A stretch of DNA of 64,000 bases, from NCBI GenBank assembly GCA_963715045.1, contig CAVQRC010000019.1, forward strand, positions 1 to 64,000. The letters are read 5' to 3'. Shown piece after piece: positions 52,696 to 61,892 of this stretch. Numbering within the stretch: the stretch's first letter is position 1; each line of letters starts with the position of its first letter. Under the pieces are notes generated by a model. The model made no database searches, had not been told where the DNA came from, and saw only the letters and a list, made by a program, of their open reading frames with translations. Position numbers and translations under genes: made by a program. This stretch comes from CAVQRC01 sp963715045 (lineage in GTDB: Bacteria > Planctomycetota > Planctomycetia > Pirellulales > Lacipirellulaceae).

Positions 52696-55029
52696 TTGAA
52701 CGTATTTCCAGGACGATGGGTGGAGGTCGCGGTGCGACGATCGTGGGTGTTCTTTCTCCTGGCTTGGTTCTCAGCGGCAGGACGGCCGCTCGGTGCGGAA
52801 GAAGACCGCGTCGAGGCGGGCGGCGAAGCGGTCCTCGCGGGGCATTCGGCACACGGCGAGGCCTATAGCGAGGGCCCACGGCAAGACGCGTATTTGATGG
52901 GTGGGACGGGGCGGGTGCACTTCCCGATCACGACCAGCAACGAGACGGCCCAGGCGTTCTTCGATCAGGGATTGGGCCAACTGCATGGCTTCTGGTACTA
53001 CGAAGCGGAGCGGAGTTTTCGCCGCGTACGGGCCCTCGACCCGGCCGCCGCGATGGCCTGTTGGGGGATGGCGATGGCGAACACGCTCCGCCCGGAGCGG
53101 GCGCGGATCTTTATCGCCGAGGCCGTGAAGAAGAAGTCGGCCGCCTCGGAGCGCGAGCAGGCGTACATCGACGCGCTCGATCGGTTTCTGGCCGACGATG
53201 AGCGGAAAGACAAGCAGCGGTATGGCGAGTTCATCGAGGCTCTCGATAAGCTGGCGCGGAGCGATCCGAGCGATCCCGAAGCGCGGGCCCTGCTGGCCCT
53301 GTGGATGTGGCAAAGCGCCCGCAAGGGGTTGCCGCTGACAAGCCACGTCGCCGTCGATTCAGTTCTGGGCGACGTGTTCGATCAAAACGCGGCGCATCCG
53401 GCCCACCACTATCGGATTCACCTCTGGGATCGCGAGGACCCTTCGCAGGCGCTCGCGTCGGCTGCCCGGTGCGGGCAGGCAGCGCCCGCGATCGCGCACA
53501 TGTGGCATATGCCGGGTCACATCTACTCGCGATTGAAACGGTACCGGGACGCGGCGTGGCAGCAGGAGGCTTCGGCACGCGCGGACCACGCATACATGGT
53601 TCGAGACCGAATTCTGCCCGATCAGATCCACAACTACGCGCATAACAATGAGTGGCTGATCCGCAACTTGATTTTTCTCGGGCGGAGCCTCGACGCCTTG
53701 TCGCTGGCCAAGAACATGCTGGAGTTGCCGCGTCACCCGGCATACAACGCATTCGACCGCGACTCGAACAACAGTTGCAAGTACGGGCGGCGGCGGCTGA
53801 TGCAGGTGCTGGAGACGTTCTGCCTATGGGATGAGACCATTGCACTCGCCGAGACGATGTATCTCGAGCCGACCGACCAGATCGTCGAGCAGGCGAAGCG
53901 GCTGCGTTTGCTGGGCGTCGCCTATCATCACCGCGGTGACTGGGCCGAGTTCGCACAGTGCCGCGATGCGCTTGACAAACTCGCGGCAGAAGTCGAATCA
54001 TTGGCCAGGGAGGCCTGCGACGACGCCCTGGCGGACCTCGGGGTACCACCTTCTCCAGTGGCTGACGACGATGAGTCGCCGGCGCGGGCACGCACCGCGA
54101 AAGCGGCCGACGGAGTTCGACAGCAGCACGCCGTGATCTTCGAGTCGGTGACGGAGCTGCAGGGACTGGCTTGCCTGGCGCGGGGCGACACGGATGCCGC
54201 CGCCAGCCACTTGCGCGATTGCCAAGGAATCCCCGACCTCCGCCGGGCCGAATACGCATTCCGGTGGGGCGACCACGCCGCCGCCCTGGACCTCGTCGAG
54301 ACCGCGGTGAAAAAGGGGGAACAGGAGGTGCCACCGCTTGCCCTGCAGGTCGACCTGCTTCGCCGGATGGGCCGGGACGAAGACGCCGCGAAGGCGTTCG
54401 GCCGGTTGCGGGAGCTGGCCGGCGACGCCGATCTCGACTCAGGGCTGCTGAGCCGACTCGCGCCACTCGCCCAGCAATTGCAATGGCCGGTCGACTGGCG
54501 ATTGCCGGCGAGTCCGGCCGACGACGTCGGCGACCGCCCTGCCCTCGACACGCTCGGCCCATTGCGTTGGTCGCCGCCGCCCGCCGAGGACTTTGACCTG
54601 CCCGATGCGCTCCTGACGCGATCGAGCCTGGCCGATTACCGCGGCCGACCGGTCGTGCTGATCTTTTACCTCGGTTACGGCTGCCTGCATTGCACCGAGC
54701 AGCTTCAGAAGTTTGCCGCCCACGTTGAAGATTTCGCGGCGATCAACGTGGAATTGCTCGCCATCAGTACGGACACGCCTCAGGAAGTCGCCACATCCAT
54801 CGAGAATTTTTCGCCCGAAAGCAAGTTCGCGATTCGACTCCTCTCCGACTTCCAACTCGACGTCTTCAAGCAGTTCCGGTGCTTTGATGATTTCGAACAG
54901 ACGCCGATGCACGGTACGCTTCTGATCGACTCCCAAGGCCGGATTCGCTGGCTCGATATCGGTTATCAGCCCTTTGACGATGTGGCGTTCTTGCGGTCCG
55001 AGGCAGAGCGGCTGTTGTCGGTGGAGTAG
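52696..55029 (+). CDS. TPR-repeat protein with C-terminal thioredoxin-fold (peroxiredoxin-like) domain
   Basis: 777 residues, uninterrupted. TTG 52696 follows GGGGAGA. N-terminal signal (VFFLLAWFSAAGRPLGA), then a long TPR-like helical part (AQAFFDQGLGQLHGFWYYEA; ARALLALWMWQSARKG; AWQQEASARADHAYMVRDRI). The C-terminal 200 residues, PVVLIFYLGYGCLHCTEQLQ, ISTDTPQEVATSIENFSPES and GTLLIDSQGRIRWLDIGYQP, form an AhpC/TSA thioredoxin fold with a CLHC pair. It likely reduces or oxidises substrates outside the cytoplasm, with TPRs as partner surface. The longest intact gene here. Confidence 0.88.
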   Translation: MNVFPGRWVEVAVRRSWVFFLLAWFSAAGRPLGAEEDRVEAGGEAVLAGHSAHGEAYSEGPRQDAYLMGGTGRVHFPITTSNETAQAFFDQGLGQLHGFWYYEAERSFRRVRALDPAAAMACWGMAMANTLRPERARIFIAEAVKKKSAASEREQAYIDALDRFLADDERKDKQRYGEFIEALDKLARSDPSDPEARALLALWMWQSARKGLPLTSHVAVDSVLGDVFDQNAAHPAHHYRIHLWDREDPSQALASAARCGQAAPAIAHMWHMPGHIYSRLKRYRDAAWQQEASARADHAYMVRDRILPDQIHNYAHNNEWLIRNLIFLGRSLDALSLAKNMLELPRHPAYNAFDRDSNNSCKYGRRRLMQVLETFCLWDETIALAETMYLEPTDQIVEQAKRLRLLGVAYHHRGDWAEFAQCRDALDKLAAEVESLAREACDDALADLGVPPSPVADDDESPARARTAKAADGVRQQHAVIFESVTELQGLACLARGDTDAAASHLRDCQGIPDLRRAEYAFRWGDHAAALDLVETAVKKGEQEVPPLALQVDLLRRMGRDEDAAKAFGRLRELAGDADLDSGLLSRLAPLAQQLQWPVDWRLPASPADDVGDRPALDTLGPLRWSPPPAEDFDLPDALLTRSSLADYRGRPVVLIFYLGYGCLHCTEQLQKFAAHVEDFAAINVELLAISTDTPQEVATSIENFSPESKFAIRLLSDFQLDVFKQFRCFDDFEQTPMHGTLLIDSQGRIRWLDIGYQPFDDVAFLRSEAERLLSVE

Positions 55030-55077
55030 GTTTTTGGGTTTGTGGGTTTTTAGGTTTGTGGGTTTGTGGGGCTGTGA
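55030..55077 (+). repeat. G-rich (GTTTGTGGG) degenerate repeat after stop codon
   Basis: GTTTTTGGG, TTTGTGGG, TTTTTAGG, TTTGTGGG and TTTGTGGGG follow the stop directly. Five G runs of 2-4 could fold a G-quadruplex in the mRNA 3' end. Same position relative to its gene as the heptamer repeats. Confidence 0.7.
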
Positions 55078-55125
55078 GTTTGCGAATCGACTTCTCCGGT
55101 GGTCCGGTGCGAACCGTCGATTTGC

Positions 55126-55464
55126 TCACCAATTCAGCAGGTGTGGTTTCTGGGCTTCCCATCCGGCTGGGGAGGGAAACAGCGTGTTCATTTCGAGTTT
55201 CGTGAATTCGCCGTCGAGCCAGGGTGCGACCGTTTCCTTCCACTTGAGGAAGTGCGGTGTTTGGAGGTGTGCCTCGAACGCCGCTTCGTCTCGGTACACC
55301 TCGTATAAATAGAACCGCGTCGGCACGTGGGCGTCCTGGTTGATGTCGAAGCGGAAACACCCGGGCTCATCGCGGACGGAGCCCTGAGCATCTCCCAGGC
55401 TCGCTTTCTGGAAGGCATCCAGGTGCTCGGGATGTACGTTGATGGTCACCAGAATCGAATACAT
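55126..55464 (-). CDS. Putative quinol monooxygenase (ABM domain)
   Basis: 112 residues. ATG 55464 with AGGGAG upstream. ABM-fold marks: YSILVTINVHPEHLDAFQKA, VRDEPGCFRFDINQDAHVPT, RFYLYEVYRDEAAFEAHLQT and PHFLKWKETVAP. The family includes YgiN-type quinol monooxygenases and antibiotic-biosynthesis monooxygenases, cytosolic dimers. Substrate unknown. Single-gene unit. Confidence 0.9.
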   Translation of the reverse strand: MYSILVTINVHPEHLDAFQKASLGDAQGSVRDEPGCFRFDINQDAHVPTRFYLYEVYRDEAAFEAHLQTPHFLKWKETVAPWLDGEFTKLEMNTLFPSPAGWEAQKPHLLNW

Positions 55465-55559
55465 GGAAATCTCCCTTGGGGTTTAGCTGACGCAATCGAG
55501 TCCGACCTGGATCCACGCCACGGCGTTAACAAAGGCGATGGCCGGCTGTGAGTTTAGGA

Positions 55560-55645
55560 GACGAGCACGAGCACGAGCACGAGTCTGCTTCGCGATGCCG
55601 TCCCAGAGTCCCCGAGTCCTAGCGTCCCAGCGTCCCAGCGTCCTA
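55560..55645 (+). repeat. GAGCAC hexamer and GCGTCCCA octamer repeats
   Basis: 55561-55584 holds four GAGCAC-like units. 55603-55645 holds GCGTCCCA about three times (AGTCCTAGCGTCCCAGCGTCCCAGCGTCC). Both lie between the ABM gene's upstream side and the propeller gene's stop. Confidence 0.75.
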
Positions 55646-56944
55646 CTTCCCCAACTCCACGCAGACACACTCTCGATCATTCCGAAGATAGGCGTGGCGG
55701 TTGGCATAGGCCGGCATGCTCCAGACGACTTTTCTTCCGAACGCCGAGCCGGTCTGCTCGATCACTTTGGCTCGATCGATTTCCTCGTAGCCAGCGCGTG
55801 TCATTCGAGCGAGGATCAACTCTCCCAGTTCGTTGAAGAGGATGAAGCGATCGCCGTTCTTCACGATGAAGGCGGTCGCGGTCTGCAGTTGTCGCTTGCC
55901 GATCGGCTGGGGCGTTTCCCAGAGTCGCTCGCCACTGGGCAGTTCGACCGCCATCAGGAGCCCTTTCTGGTCGAAACCGTAAATGATGTTGTCGACGAGA
56001 ATCGGCTGCACATTCACCGGAGAGATTCCCTTCTTGGCCACATCCCGCCAGAGGATTTTGGCGGTCGGGCTGCTCGCGCCGAGTTCGAGCAGGATGTTCT
56101 TGTTGGAATAGCCGCCGGCGTATAGGTAGTCGGTCCACTGTATGGGCGACATGATGATCGAGCCGCTGGTGGCCTCGTAGGGTACGCTCCAATACTCCCT
56201 GCCTGTTTCTGGATCGACGGACGTGACGGCGTCGGGCCGCAGCAGGATCAGTTGCCGAACGCCGCCGGCCTCGATGATCGTGGGCGGCGCGTAACCCTGG
56301 GCTTCGGCGTCGATTGCCCGCCAGAGTTCCTGGCCCGTGTGCTTGTCGAAGGCGACCACGTGGCTGCCCGGCCCGCCGACGATGCAGATCAGTTTCTCTC
56401 CGTCGACGAGAGGATGCCCCGTGTAGCCCCACAGATTCGTCGTGGTTTGATAGTCCGTGGGGAAATGCTTCGACCAGATCACTTCTCCGGTCTTGGTCGC
56501 GAGGCAGAACAGGTGACCTTCGGCACCCAGCGTGTAAACCCGGTCTTCATCGACCGTCGGCGTGCACCGCGGCCCGGCCGGGTACGACACGGAGTACTTG
56601 ACCGGATATTCGTGGGTCCACTGTGGCTTTCCGGTTACCTCGTCGAGGCACAGCACCCGCTCGGTGCCCTGCACGCGTTTGCGTTCGAAGTTGGCCACGT
56701 TCAGATTGTCATCGCTGACATAGTCCGTGATGAACAGACGCCCGGCGGCGACAGCAGGGCCGGCGTAGCCCCCGCGGACCGGAGTCCTCCACACCACTTT
56801 CGGGCCAGTCGCAGGGAATTCGGTGACGATTCCGTCTTCCCGCCAGACGTTGTCCCGCCCCGGGCCCATCCATTGGGGCCAGTCGTCGGCGAAGGCAGAC
56901 TGAGCGAGGACTAACAAAGCGATCGCAGCAAGGCGAGGGGGCAT
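55643..56944 (-). CDS. Secreted PQQ-like beta-propeller protein (2)
   Basis: ATG 56944 gives signal peptide PPRLAAIALLVLAQSAFADD. Mature start DWPQWMGPGRDNVWREDGIV, then blades VLCLDEVTGKPQWTHEYPVK, LATKTGEVIWSKHFPTDYQT, VAFDKHTGQELWRAIDAEAQ. 433 residues. Same family as 26782-28125 but only moderately similar. Extracytoplasmic; quinoprotein activity cannot be shown from these motifs. Confidence 0.85.
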   Translation of the reverse strand: MPPRLAAIALLVLAQSAFADDWPQWMGPGRDNVWREDGIVTEFPATGPKVVWRTPVRGGYAGPAVAAGRLFITDYVSDDNLNVANFERKRVQGTERVLCLDEVTGKPQWTHEYPVKYSVSYPAGPRCTPTVDEDRVYTLGAEGHLFCLATKTGEVIWSKHFPTDYQTTTNLWGYTGHPLVDGEKLICIVGGPGSHVVAFDKHTGQELWRAIDAEAQGYAPPTIIEAGGVRQLILLRPDAVTSVDPETGREYWSVPYEATSGSIIMSPIQWTDYLYAGGYSNKNILLELGASSPTAKILWRDVAKKGISPVNVQPILVDNIIYGFDQKGLLMAVELPSGERLWETPQPIGKRQLQTATAFIVKNGDRFILFNELGELILARMTRAGYEEIDRAKVIEQTGSAFGRKVVWSMPAYANRHAYLRNDRECVCVELGK

Positions 56945-57043
56945 CGGGCAGGCTCCTGGGGACCTGGGGAACGGTTGGATCGCAGAGCGACATGATAGGA
57001 CGTCGAGCGTCGATTGGTCAGTATCTGAAGTCGCCACGATGTA

Positions 57044-57191
57044 GCCGGGGCACTCCGTGACCCGGACCAGAACAGCGGCCACAACCCATCGTCGCCCGGA
57101 ACCCCCGGCCGCCGGGACGATCGCGCCGGCGGTGGCTCAACATCCCCGCCGGAGTGTCGGGACTACGTAGGCGGGGCACTCCGTGACCCGG
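57044..57191 (+). repeat. Paired GCGGGGCACTCCGTGACCCGG repeats
   Basis: GCCGGGGCACTCCGTGACCC at 57044-57063 and GCGGGGCACTCCGTGACCC at 57171-57189, with only small changes, about 105 bp apart in direct orientation. Between the propeller gene and thpR. Resembles the CACTCCGTGG element at 30138 and 36043. Confidence 0.7.
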
Positions 57192-57294
57192 TCTGCGGAT
57201 CGCCCTCGGCTGGGAGTGCAACACGGCCGCTTCGCATCTTCACCTCGGCCGCGGCGTCATCGCGATGCCGATGTCCTGTTACGGAATACCAGGA

Positions 57295-57864
57295 CTACCC
57301 CCCAGCCAGCGGTGCCCGACCGATGACGTGGTAGCTCGGCCCCGCTGGCGTCAACTCGCTGCCGAATACGGTGACCTCCAGAACGTTGATGCTACCGGCA
57401 TGGAACTCTGTATCCTGTTCAAAGACCTCGCGGAACGGTTCTCCGCCAGGCCCTCCCCTTCCCTGTACGCGTCCGATCGTCAGGTGCGGGGCGAATGGCC
57501 GATTCTCGCCGCGAAAGCCAAGTTCCCGGATGGCGGCAGCAAGTCCGCCATGAAGATCGATCAGTTGCTCGCGCCCTTCCCGAGCACCGACCCACAACGT
57601 TCGCGGCCGGTCGACTTTGGGGAACGCCCCGACTCCGGCAACCTCGAGCGAGAACGTCGGGAAGTCGCGGCACACGTCGATTGCCCCGCGACAAATTGGG
57701 TGCAGATCCGTGTCGTCGACATCGCCGAGAAAGTGGAGGGTGTAGTGAAGGTTCTCGGGGGTGACCCACCGCACGTTCGTGAGCCGGCGAGACCAGGCTT
57801 CGACCAGTCTCGCCACGCGGGCGCGGACAGCCGGGTCGAGGGCGACTCCGATAAAGGTACGCAT
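57295..57864 (-). CDS. thpR: RNA 2',3'-cyclic phosphodiesterase
   Basis: 189 residues. Two HxTx motifs of the 2H phosphoesterase fold: HYTLHFLGDV near residue 40 and HLTIGRVQG near 126. Opening MRTFIGVALDPAVRARVARL is typical of ThpR/LigT. It opens 2',3'-cyclic phosphate ends of RNA, as in tRNA repair. Follows the PfkB gene by 19 bp on the same strand. Confidence 0.93.
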   Translation of the reverse strand: MRTFIGVALDPAVRARVARLVEAWSRRLTNVRWVTPENLHYTLHFLGDVDDTDLHPICRGAIDVCRDFPTFSLEVAGVGAFPKVDRPRTLWVGAREGREQLIDLHGGLAAAIRELGFRGENRPFAPHLTIGRVQGRGGPGGEPFREVFEQDTEFHAGSINVLEVTVFGSELTPAGPSYHVIGRAPLAGG

Positions 57865-57883
57865 GAGGGCTTCCTGGATCGGG

Positions 57884-58789
57884 CTACAGCATGAGCATCG
57901 ATTTGTACTCCTCGAGTCGCTGCTCGATGTCTCTGCGACTAATCGATTTCATCCGATGAAGTCCAAACGCCTCGACATTGAAGCTGGCCGCGAGGGTCCC
58001 GTATGCCAGGGCAAGTTTCATTGAAGGCGAATCGAGCTTTCGGTGGGCCGCAAGAAAGCCCATCATGCCGCCGGCAAACGAATCGCCGGCGCCTGTCGGA
58101 TCGATGACGTCGGCTGTCGGATAAGCCGGCAAGACGTAGGTGGCCTCTTCGGAGAAAAACATGGCGCCGTGTTCACCTTTTTTGATCACCACGAACCGAG
58201 GGCCCATGTTGAGCACGGCCCGGCCAGCCGTGACCAGGTTTTCCTCGTCGGTGAGGAGCCTGGCCTCGCTGTCGTTGAGAACCAGCCCGTCAAGACGCTT
58301 GAGCAGGGCCGAGAGCCCGTCGTGTTCGGTCTGAATCCACAAGTCCATCGTGTCGGCTACCACGAAGCGGGCGTTGGTGGCCTGGTCGAGGACCTTGGCC
58401 TGAACGCTCGGCACGCCGTTGGCCAGGAACACGAATTCGGCGTCGCGAAAACTCTCGGGAACCACCGGGTCGAAGTCACCAAAGACGTTCAGGTGGACCT
58501 CGAGGGTTTCCCGATCGTTCATATTCGGCTCATAACGCCCGGACCAGCGAAACGTCTTTCCGCCCGGGACGACCTGCAGCCCGGCCGTGTTGACCCCCCG
58601 CGATTGCAGCAACTCGGTGTGTTCGGCGGGCCAGTCCGCGCCGACCACCCCCACCAGGTTGACGCCCCCAAACAGGCTCGCAGCACACGAAAAGTGGACG
58701 GCCGAACCGCCCAGCAGCTCGTCGTGGCGCCCTCCATGCGGGGTTTCGACGGTATCCAAAGCGACTGATCCGACGACGAGGAGAGACAT
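57884..58789 (-). CDS. PfkB-family sugar kinase
   Basis: ATG 58789 opens MSLLVVGSVALDTVETPHGG. Family marks: LLGGSAVHFSCAASLFGGVN, and near the end DVIDPTGAGDSFAGGMMGFL with the GAGD catalytic Asp. 302 residues, full. It phosphorylates a sugar or nucleoside; ribokinase, adenosine or fructokinase specificity cannot be told. Same strand as thpR, so probably co-transcribed. Confidence 0.9.
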   Translation of the reverse strand: MSLLVVGSVALDTVETPHGGRHDELLGGSAVHFSCAASLFGGVNLVGVVGADWPAEHTELLQSRGVNTAGLQVVPGGKTFRWSGRYEPNMNDRETLEVHLNVFGDFDPVVPESFRDAEFVFLANGVPSVQAKVLDQATNARFVVADTMDLWIQTEHDGLSALLKRLDGLVLNDSEARLLTDEENLVTAGRAVLNMGPRFVVIKKGEHGAMFFSEEATYVLPAYPTADVIDPTGAGDSFAGGMMGFLAAHRKLDSPSMKLALAYGTLAASFNVEAFGLHRMKSISRRDIEQRLEEYKSMLML

Positions 58790-58795
58790 ATGCGG

Positions 58796-58830
58796 GGGGT
58801 CAGGGGTCAGGGGTCGGGGGTCAGGGGGGG
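58796..58830 (+). repeat. GGGGTCA tandem repeat before PfkB start
   Basis: GGGGGTCA, GGGGTCA, GGGGTCG, GGGGGTCA, GGGGGGG in succession. It lies 7 bp upstream of the PfkB start on the opposite strand. Four or more G-runs could form a quadruplex on the plus strand. Confidence 0.75.
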
Positions 58831-58882
58831 CCAGCGGTGAATGATAGGGGGTTGAGCGGGCGGGTGACGAGGGGGGGGGCCG

Positions 58883-58911
58883 TTGACACACTTAAACTAC
58901 CTCGGTAGTAT
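58883..58911 (+). promoter_or_regulatory. Sigma-70-type promoter with overlapping palindromic operator, blaI operon
   Basis: TTGACA (58883-58888), exactly 17 bp, then TAGTAT (58906-58911). A perfect 14-bp palindrome ACTACCTCGGTAGT (58896-58909) overlaps the -10, with a further half-like TAGTA at about 58920. BlaI-type repressors bind such dyads, so self-repression of this operon is inferred. The blaI start is 41 bp downstream of the -10. Confidence 0.85.
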
Positions 58912-58951
58912 TACCGCGATAGTAAAAGCGAACACCAGCCCGTGGAACATC

Positions 58952-59353
58952 ATGGCGCGACGTGCGATTCAGAGAATTGGCGACCTGCAACTGCGGATCC
59001 TGCAGTCGTTGTGGCACCGCCGCGAGGCGAGCGTCGCCGAGGTCCAGGCCGACCTCGGAGACGGCCACGCCTACACGACGATCGCGACCATGCTTCGCAA
59101 GATGGAGGACCGACAACTGGTGCGACATCGGGCCCAGGGGCGGCGGTTCATCTATTTGCCGGCGGTCACCGCCGAACAAGTGAATCGCAGTGTTTCCGAT
59201 CGTCTGATCGACCATTTCTTCGGCGGCAGTCTGGCGACCGCCGTCAGCCACCTGCTGCAGCACCGCGACGTCGATCCGAGCGAACTGGACGAGTTGCAGC
59301 AGCTTATCGAGAGTCATCGACAACAGTCCAAAGACCAGAGCCAGACGCAATGA
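58952..59353 (+). CDS. blaI: BlaI/MecI-type transcriptional repressor
   Basis: ATG 58952 begins MARRAIQRIGDLQLRILQSL. Winged helix: RREASVAEVQADLGDGHAYT, TIATMLRKMEDRQLVRHRAQ, then RRFIYLPAVTAEQVNRSVSD and a dimerisation end. 133 residues. In studied BlaR/MecR systems the repressor is cleaved after antibiotic sensing by the M56 partner, here the next gene 43 bp downstream. No beta-lactamase gene is in view, so the signal may be other cell-wall stress. Confidence 0.9.
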   Translation: MARRAIQRIGDLQLRILQSLWHRREASVAEVQADLGDGHAYTTIATMLRKMEDRQLVRHRAQGRRFIYLPAVTAEQVNRSVSDRLIDHFFGGSLATAVSHLLQHRDVDPSELDELQQLIESHRQQSKDQSQTQ

Positions 59354-59396
59354 CGAGAAGATCGGGGCTCGGAATGAACGCACAAGGAACGACGCT

Positions 59397-60765
59397 GTGT
59401 CGAACTTAGATCTGCAGGCGACTGCGTTCAGTGTCGCGGTGACGCTGGGGCTGATGAGCACGGCGATGCTGCTGTTGTCGCTGGTTGCCGTCCGCGCGTT
59501 GCCAGCCGGTGGACCGCGGCGCCTCGTGCTTCGGACGGTCATCGCGGCCTTACTGGCGGTCGTGATGCTGGAGTTCAGCGGGTTGTCTCAATGGGTTGTC
59601 GCCGAGGGCGCAGCGGTTTGGGCTCAGGGTTCAAGATCCGGTTCCTCGGTGGATGACGGCAACAGAGGGGGCGTTGGTCTTTCGCGGTCACCCGCGTCTC
59701 CGACGGAATCCTCTCCACGCACACCACGGCGACCCGTCAACCCGGAGACCAAAGGCTCGGAGCGAGATTTGTCGCTTGCGCTGGAGTCGACCCGCGGGGA
59801 GAACTCACAAGCTGCGGTCGACGAATCGATTGACGAAGCCAAGTGGGTGCGGTTCAGGCGGACACATCAATTGTCACCGAATATCGCAGGCGAACGCTCG
59901 GCGGTCTGGACTCAAGATCTCGCATCTCGCGACGATGTGCTCACGAGGTCACCGATCATCGAGTCATCGATCGCGGACGTCTCGGCGGATCGGGATTCTG
60001 TTTCGCGCGACGTTTCTGAGCAGCAATTGCGGCCCTTCGCAACGTGGCTGATTGCCTGGGGCGTCGGAAGTCTCACGATCGCGATCTGGCTGCTGGCGAC
60101 GCGGTTCGGGTTCTGGTGGTTTGTGGTCCGGCATACCAGGGCAACGGACGACGTCATGCAGCCAGCGAATTCGTCAGCTCCAGGCAACTTTGCAGTATCA
60201 GGGACGCATTCGCGTGCGGCAGACCGATCGGTTGCGGTGTCCGGCCGTGCATGGCCTGTGGCGACCGACGCTGTTGCTGCCGACTGGGTTTGCCGAAGAC
60301 CTGCCGATTGCCGAACAGAATGCCGTCCTCGCCCACGAGATCGCCCACCTCCGGGCGGCGGATCCCGCGTGGCAGGCCGTTGCGGATGCAGTCGTGGCAA
60401 TGCTCTGGTGGCAACCACTGGTGTGGTGGGTACGGTCACTGCTCCGCGTCGAGAGCGAACTTGCCGCCGACAACGCCGCCGCGGTGCTGCCCGGTGGCCG
60501 CAAGGCTCTGGCCACCGCGCTGCTGCATTTCGCCCGCTCAATGACACTATCGGCAGACTCCCGAGCGATTGGCAATTTCCGCGTTGGGACGGCCGGGGCG
60601 TTCACAGCTCGCGACGCGGGTCGAACGACTCGTTCGCGATTCGAGACCGTGTCTGCAAATCCGACCTGGCTGGCAAGCCCGAGCCGTCCTCTCGGTCGGA
60701 ATTCTACTGTTGGCAGTTACCAGCCTGATGGGAACGGCGTGGGCCCGTTCCTCCAATCCTGTTGA
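59397..60765 (+). pseudogene. M56-family (BlaR1/MecR1-like) membrane metalloprotease, two frameshifts
   Basis: GTG 59397 follows AAGGAA. First frame: membrane helices (VAVTLGLMSTAMLLLSLVAV; LVLRTVIAALLAVVMLEFSG), a Ser/Arg-rich loop, and SLTIAIWLLATRFGFWWFVV. A shift near 60165 brings RIRQLQATLQYQGRIRVRQT, LWRPTLLLPTGFAEDLPIAE and the zinc motif LAHEIAHLRAADPAW (HEIAH). A shift near 60560 brings RPGRSQLATRVERLVRDSRP. The stop position is uncertain. In BlaR1, the M56 domain cleaves the BlaI repressor; here the operon order agrees. No penicillin-binding sensor domain is seen. Confidence 0.8.
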
Positions 60766-60780
60766 CTTAGGAGAACCACC

Positions 60781-61864
60781 CATGCGTGCCTTGAAAGCAT
60801 CCTGGCAAACCTCTCTGGTTGCCCTGGCCCTGTCGTCGATGACCGGGCAGGCAGCAATCGCGGACGAAGTCGAAGAATTCGAAGTGCAAATTGACGTGGA
60901 CGCGGATGCCGACGCGGATCTCGACTTGGGACCAGGCGTCGCGTTCCTGTCTGACGGGGAAGCGGTCGGCACTTCCGTAGGGATTCGTGCCCGGCTCGCG
61001 AATTGGCTGGGTTCCTCGACGAGCTTTGTCAGTCTTCGCGAGGACGACGACGACGAGGAGATGACGACGACGACGAGACGACGATGACGAGGGAGACGAT
61101 GACGAGGGAGACGATGACGAGGGAGACGATGACGATGGAGACGATGACGATGAGACGATGAGGGAGACGATGACGAGGGAGACGATTCCAGTCTGCATGA
61201 GCGCCGCTTGCAGGAACGCGCTAACCGCATGCGTGAAGAGCTTCGACGACTCCGAGGAGATCGGGAGGGCGGCTCGCGTCAGGTCCAGGAGCGGGTACGT
61301 CGTTTCGAACGCGAATTGGCGGACATCGAATCGGCTCTCGAGCGCGACCGCGGACAGCGCGGCCCGCGTGGTCGCGAACGGGGCCCCGGTATCTGGTTCG
61401 CGCCTGAGCGGATGCGGCCGGATCGTCCCACTCGGCCTTCACCGCCCTTCGTCGATCCGCCCTTCGATCCCGCACAGCGGCGAGTGCGGCATTTAGAAAT
61501 CGCGGCCGAGAACCTGGATCAGGCCGGACTCCATGAGCAGGCTGATCGAGTGCGGCGAGAAGTGGCAGAAATGCAGCGTGCACTCGCGGAAGAGTTGCAG
61601 CATCGCAGGGAGATCGAGGTCGAGGTCGAATACCGCGACGCAGTACCTCGGGGTAGAAGTGGTTTTCCAGGGCCAAGGCCGCCTGAACCGGCGGCTCGCC
61701 CGGCTCCACCCGAGCAGCTTCACCGCGAGGTTGCCGAGCTTCGCGAAGAGGTGCACCGCTTGCACGAGCACATGCGGGAAATGCGCGAGCACCTGGAGCG
61801 GATGACACGGCACATGGAGGAGTTGCATCACGAACGGGAAGCTCGCCCGCAGATCCTTGAGTAG
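60781..61864 (+). CDS. Exported acidic-repeat / coiled-coil protein, frame-broken in the repeats
   Basis: ATG 60781 has TAGGAGA upstream. Signal peptide (SWQTSLVALALSSMTGQAAI), then an acidic stretch. Between about 61036 and 61190 the DNA is built on 15-bp units GACGATGACGAGGGA coding DDDEG, in which indels break the frame at two or three points. After it, HERRLQERANRMREELRRLR to the end is a charged coiled coil (ERVRRFERELADIESALER; EQLHREVAELREEVHRLHEH). About 360 residues in all. Third gene of the blaI operon; function unknown. Confidence 0.7.
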
Positions 61865-61892
61865 CGACCCTGTCCAGCGACATTTCAAAGCC

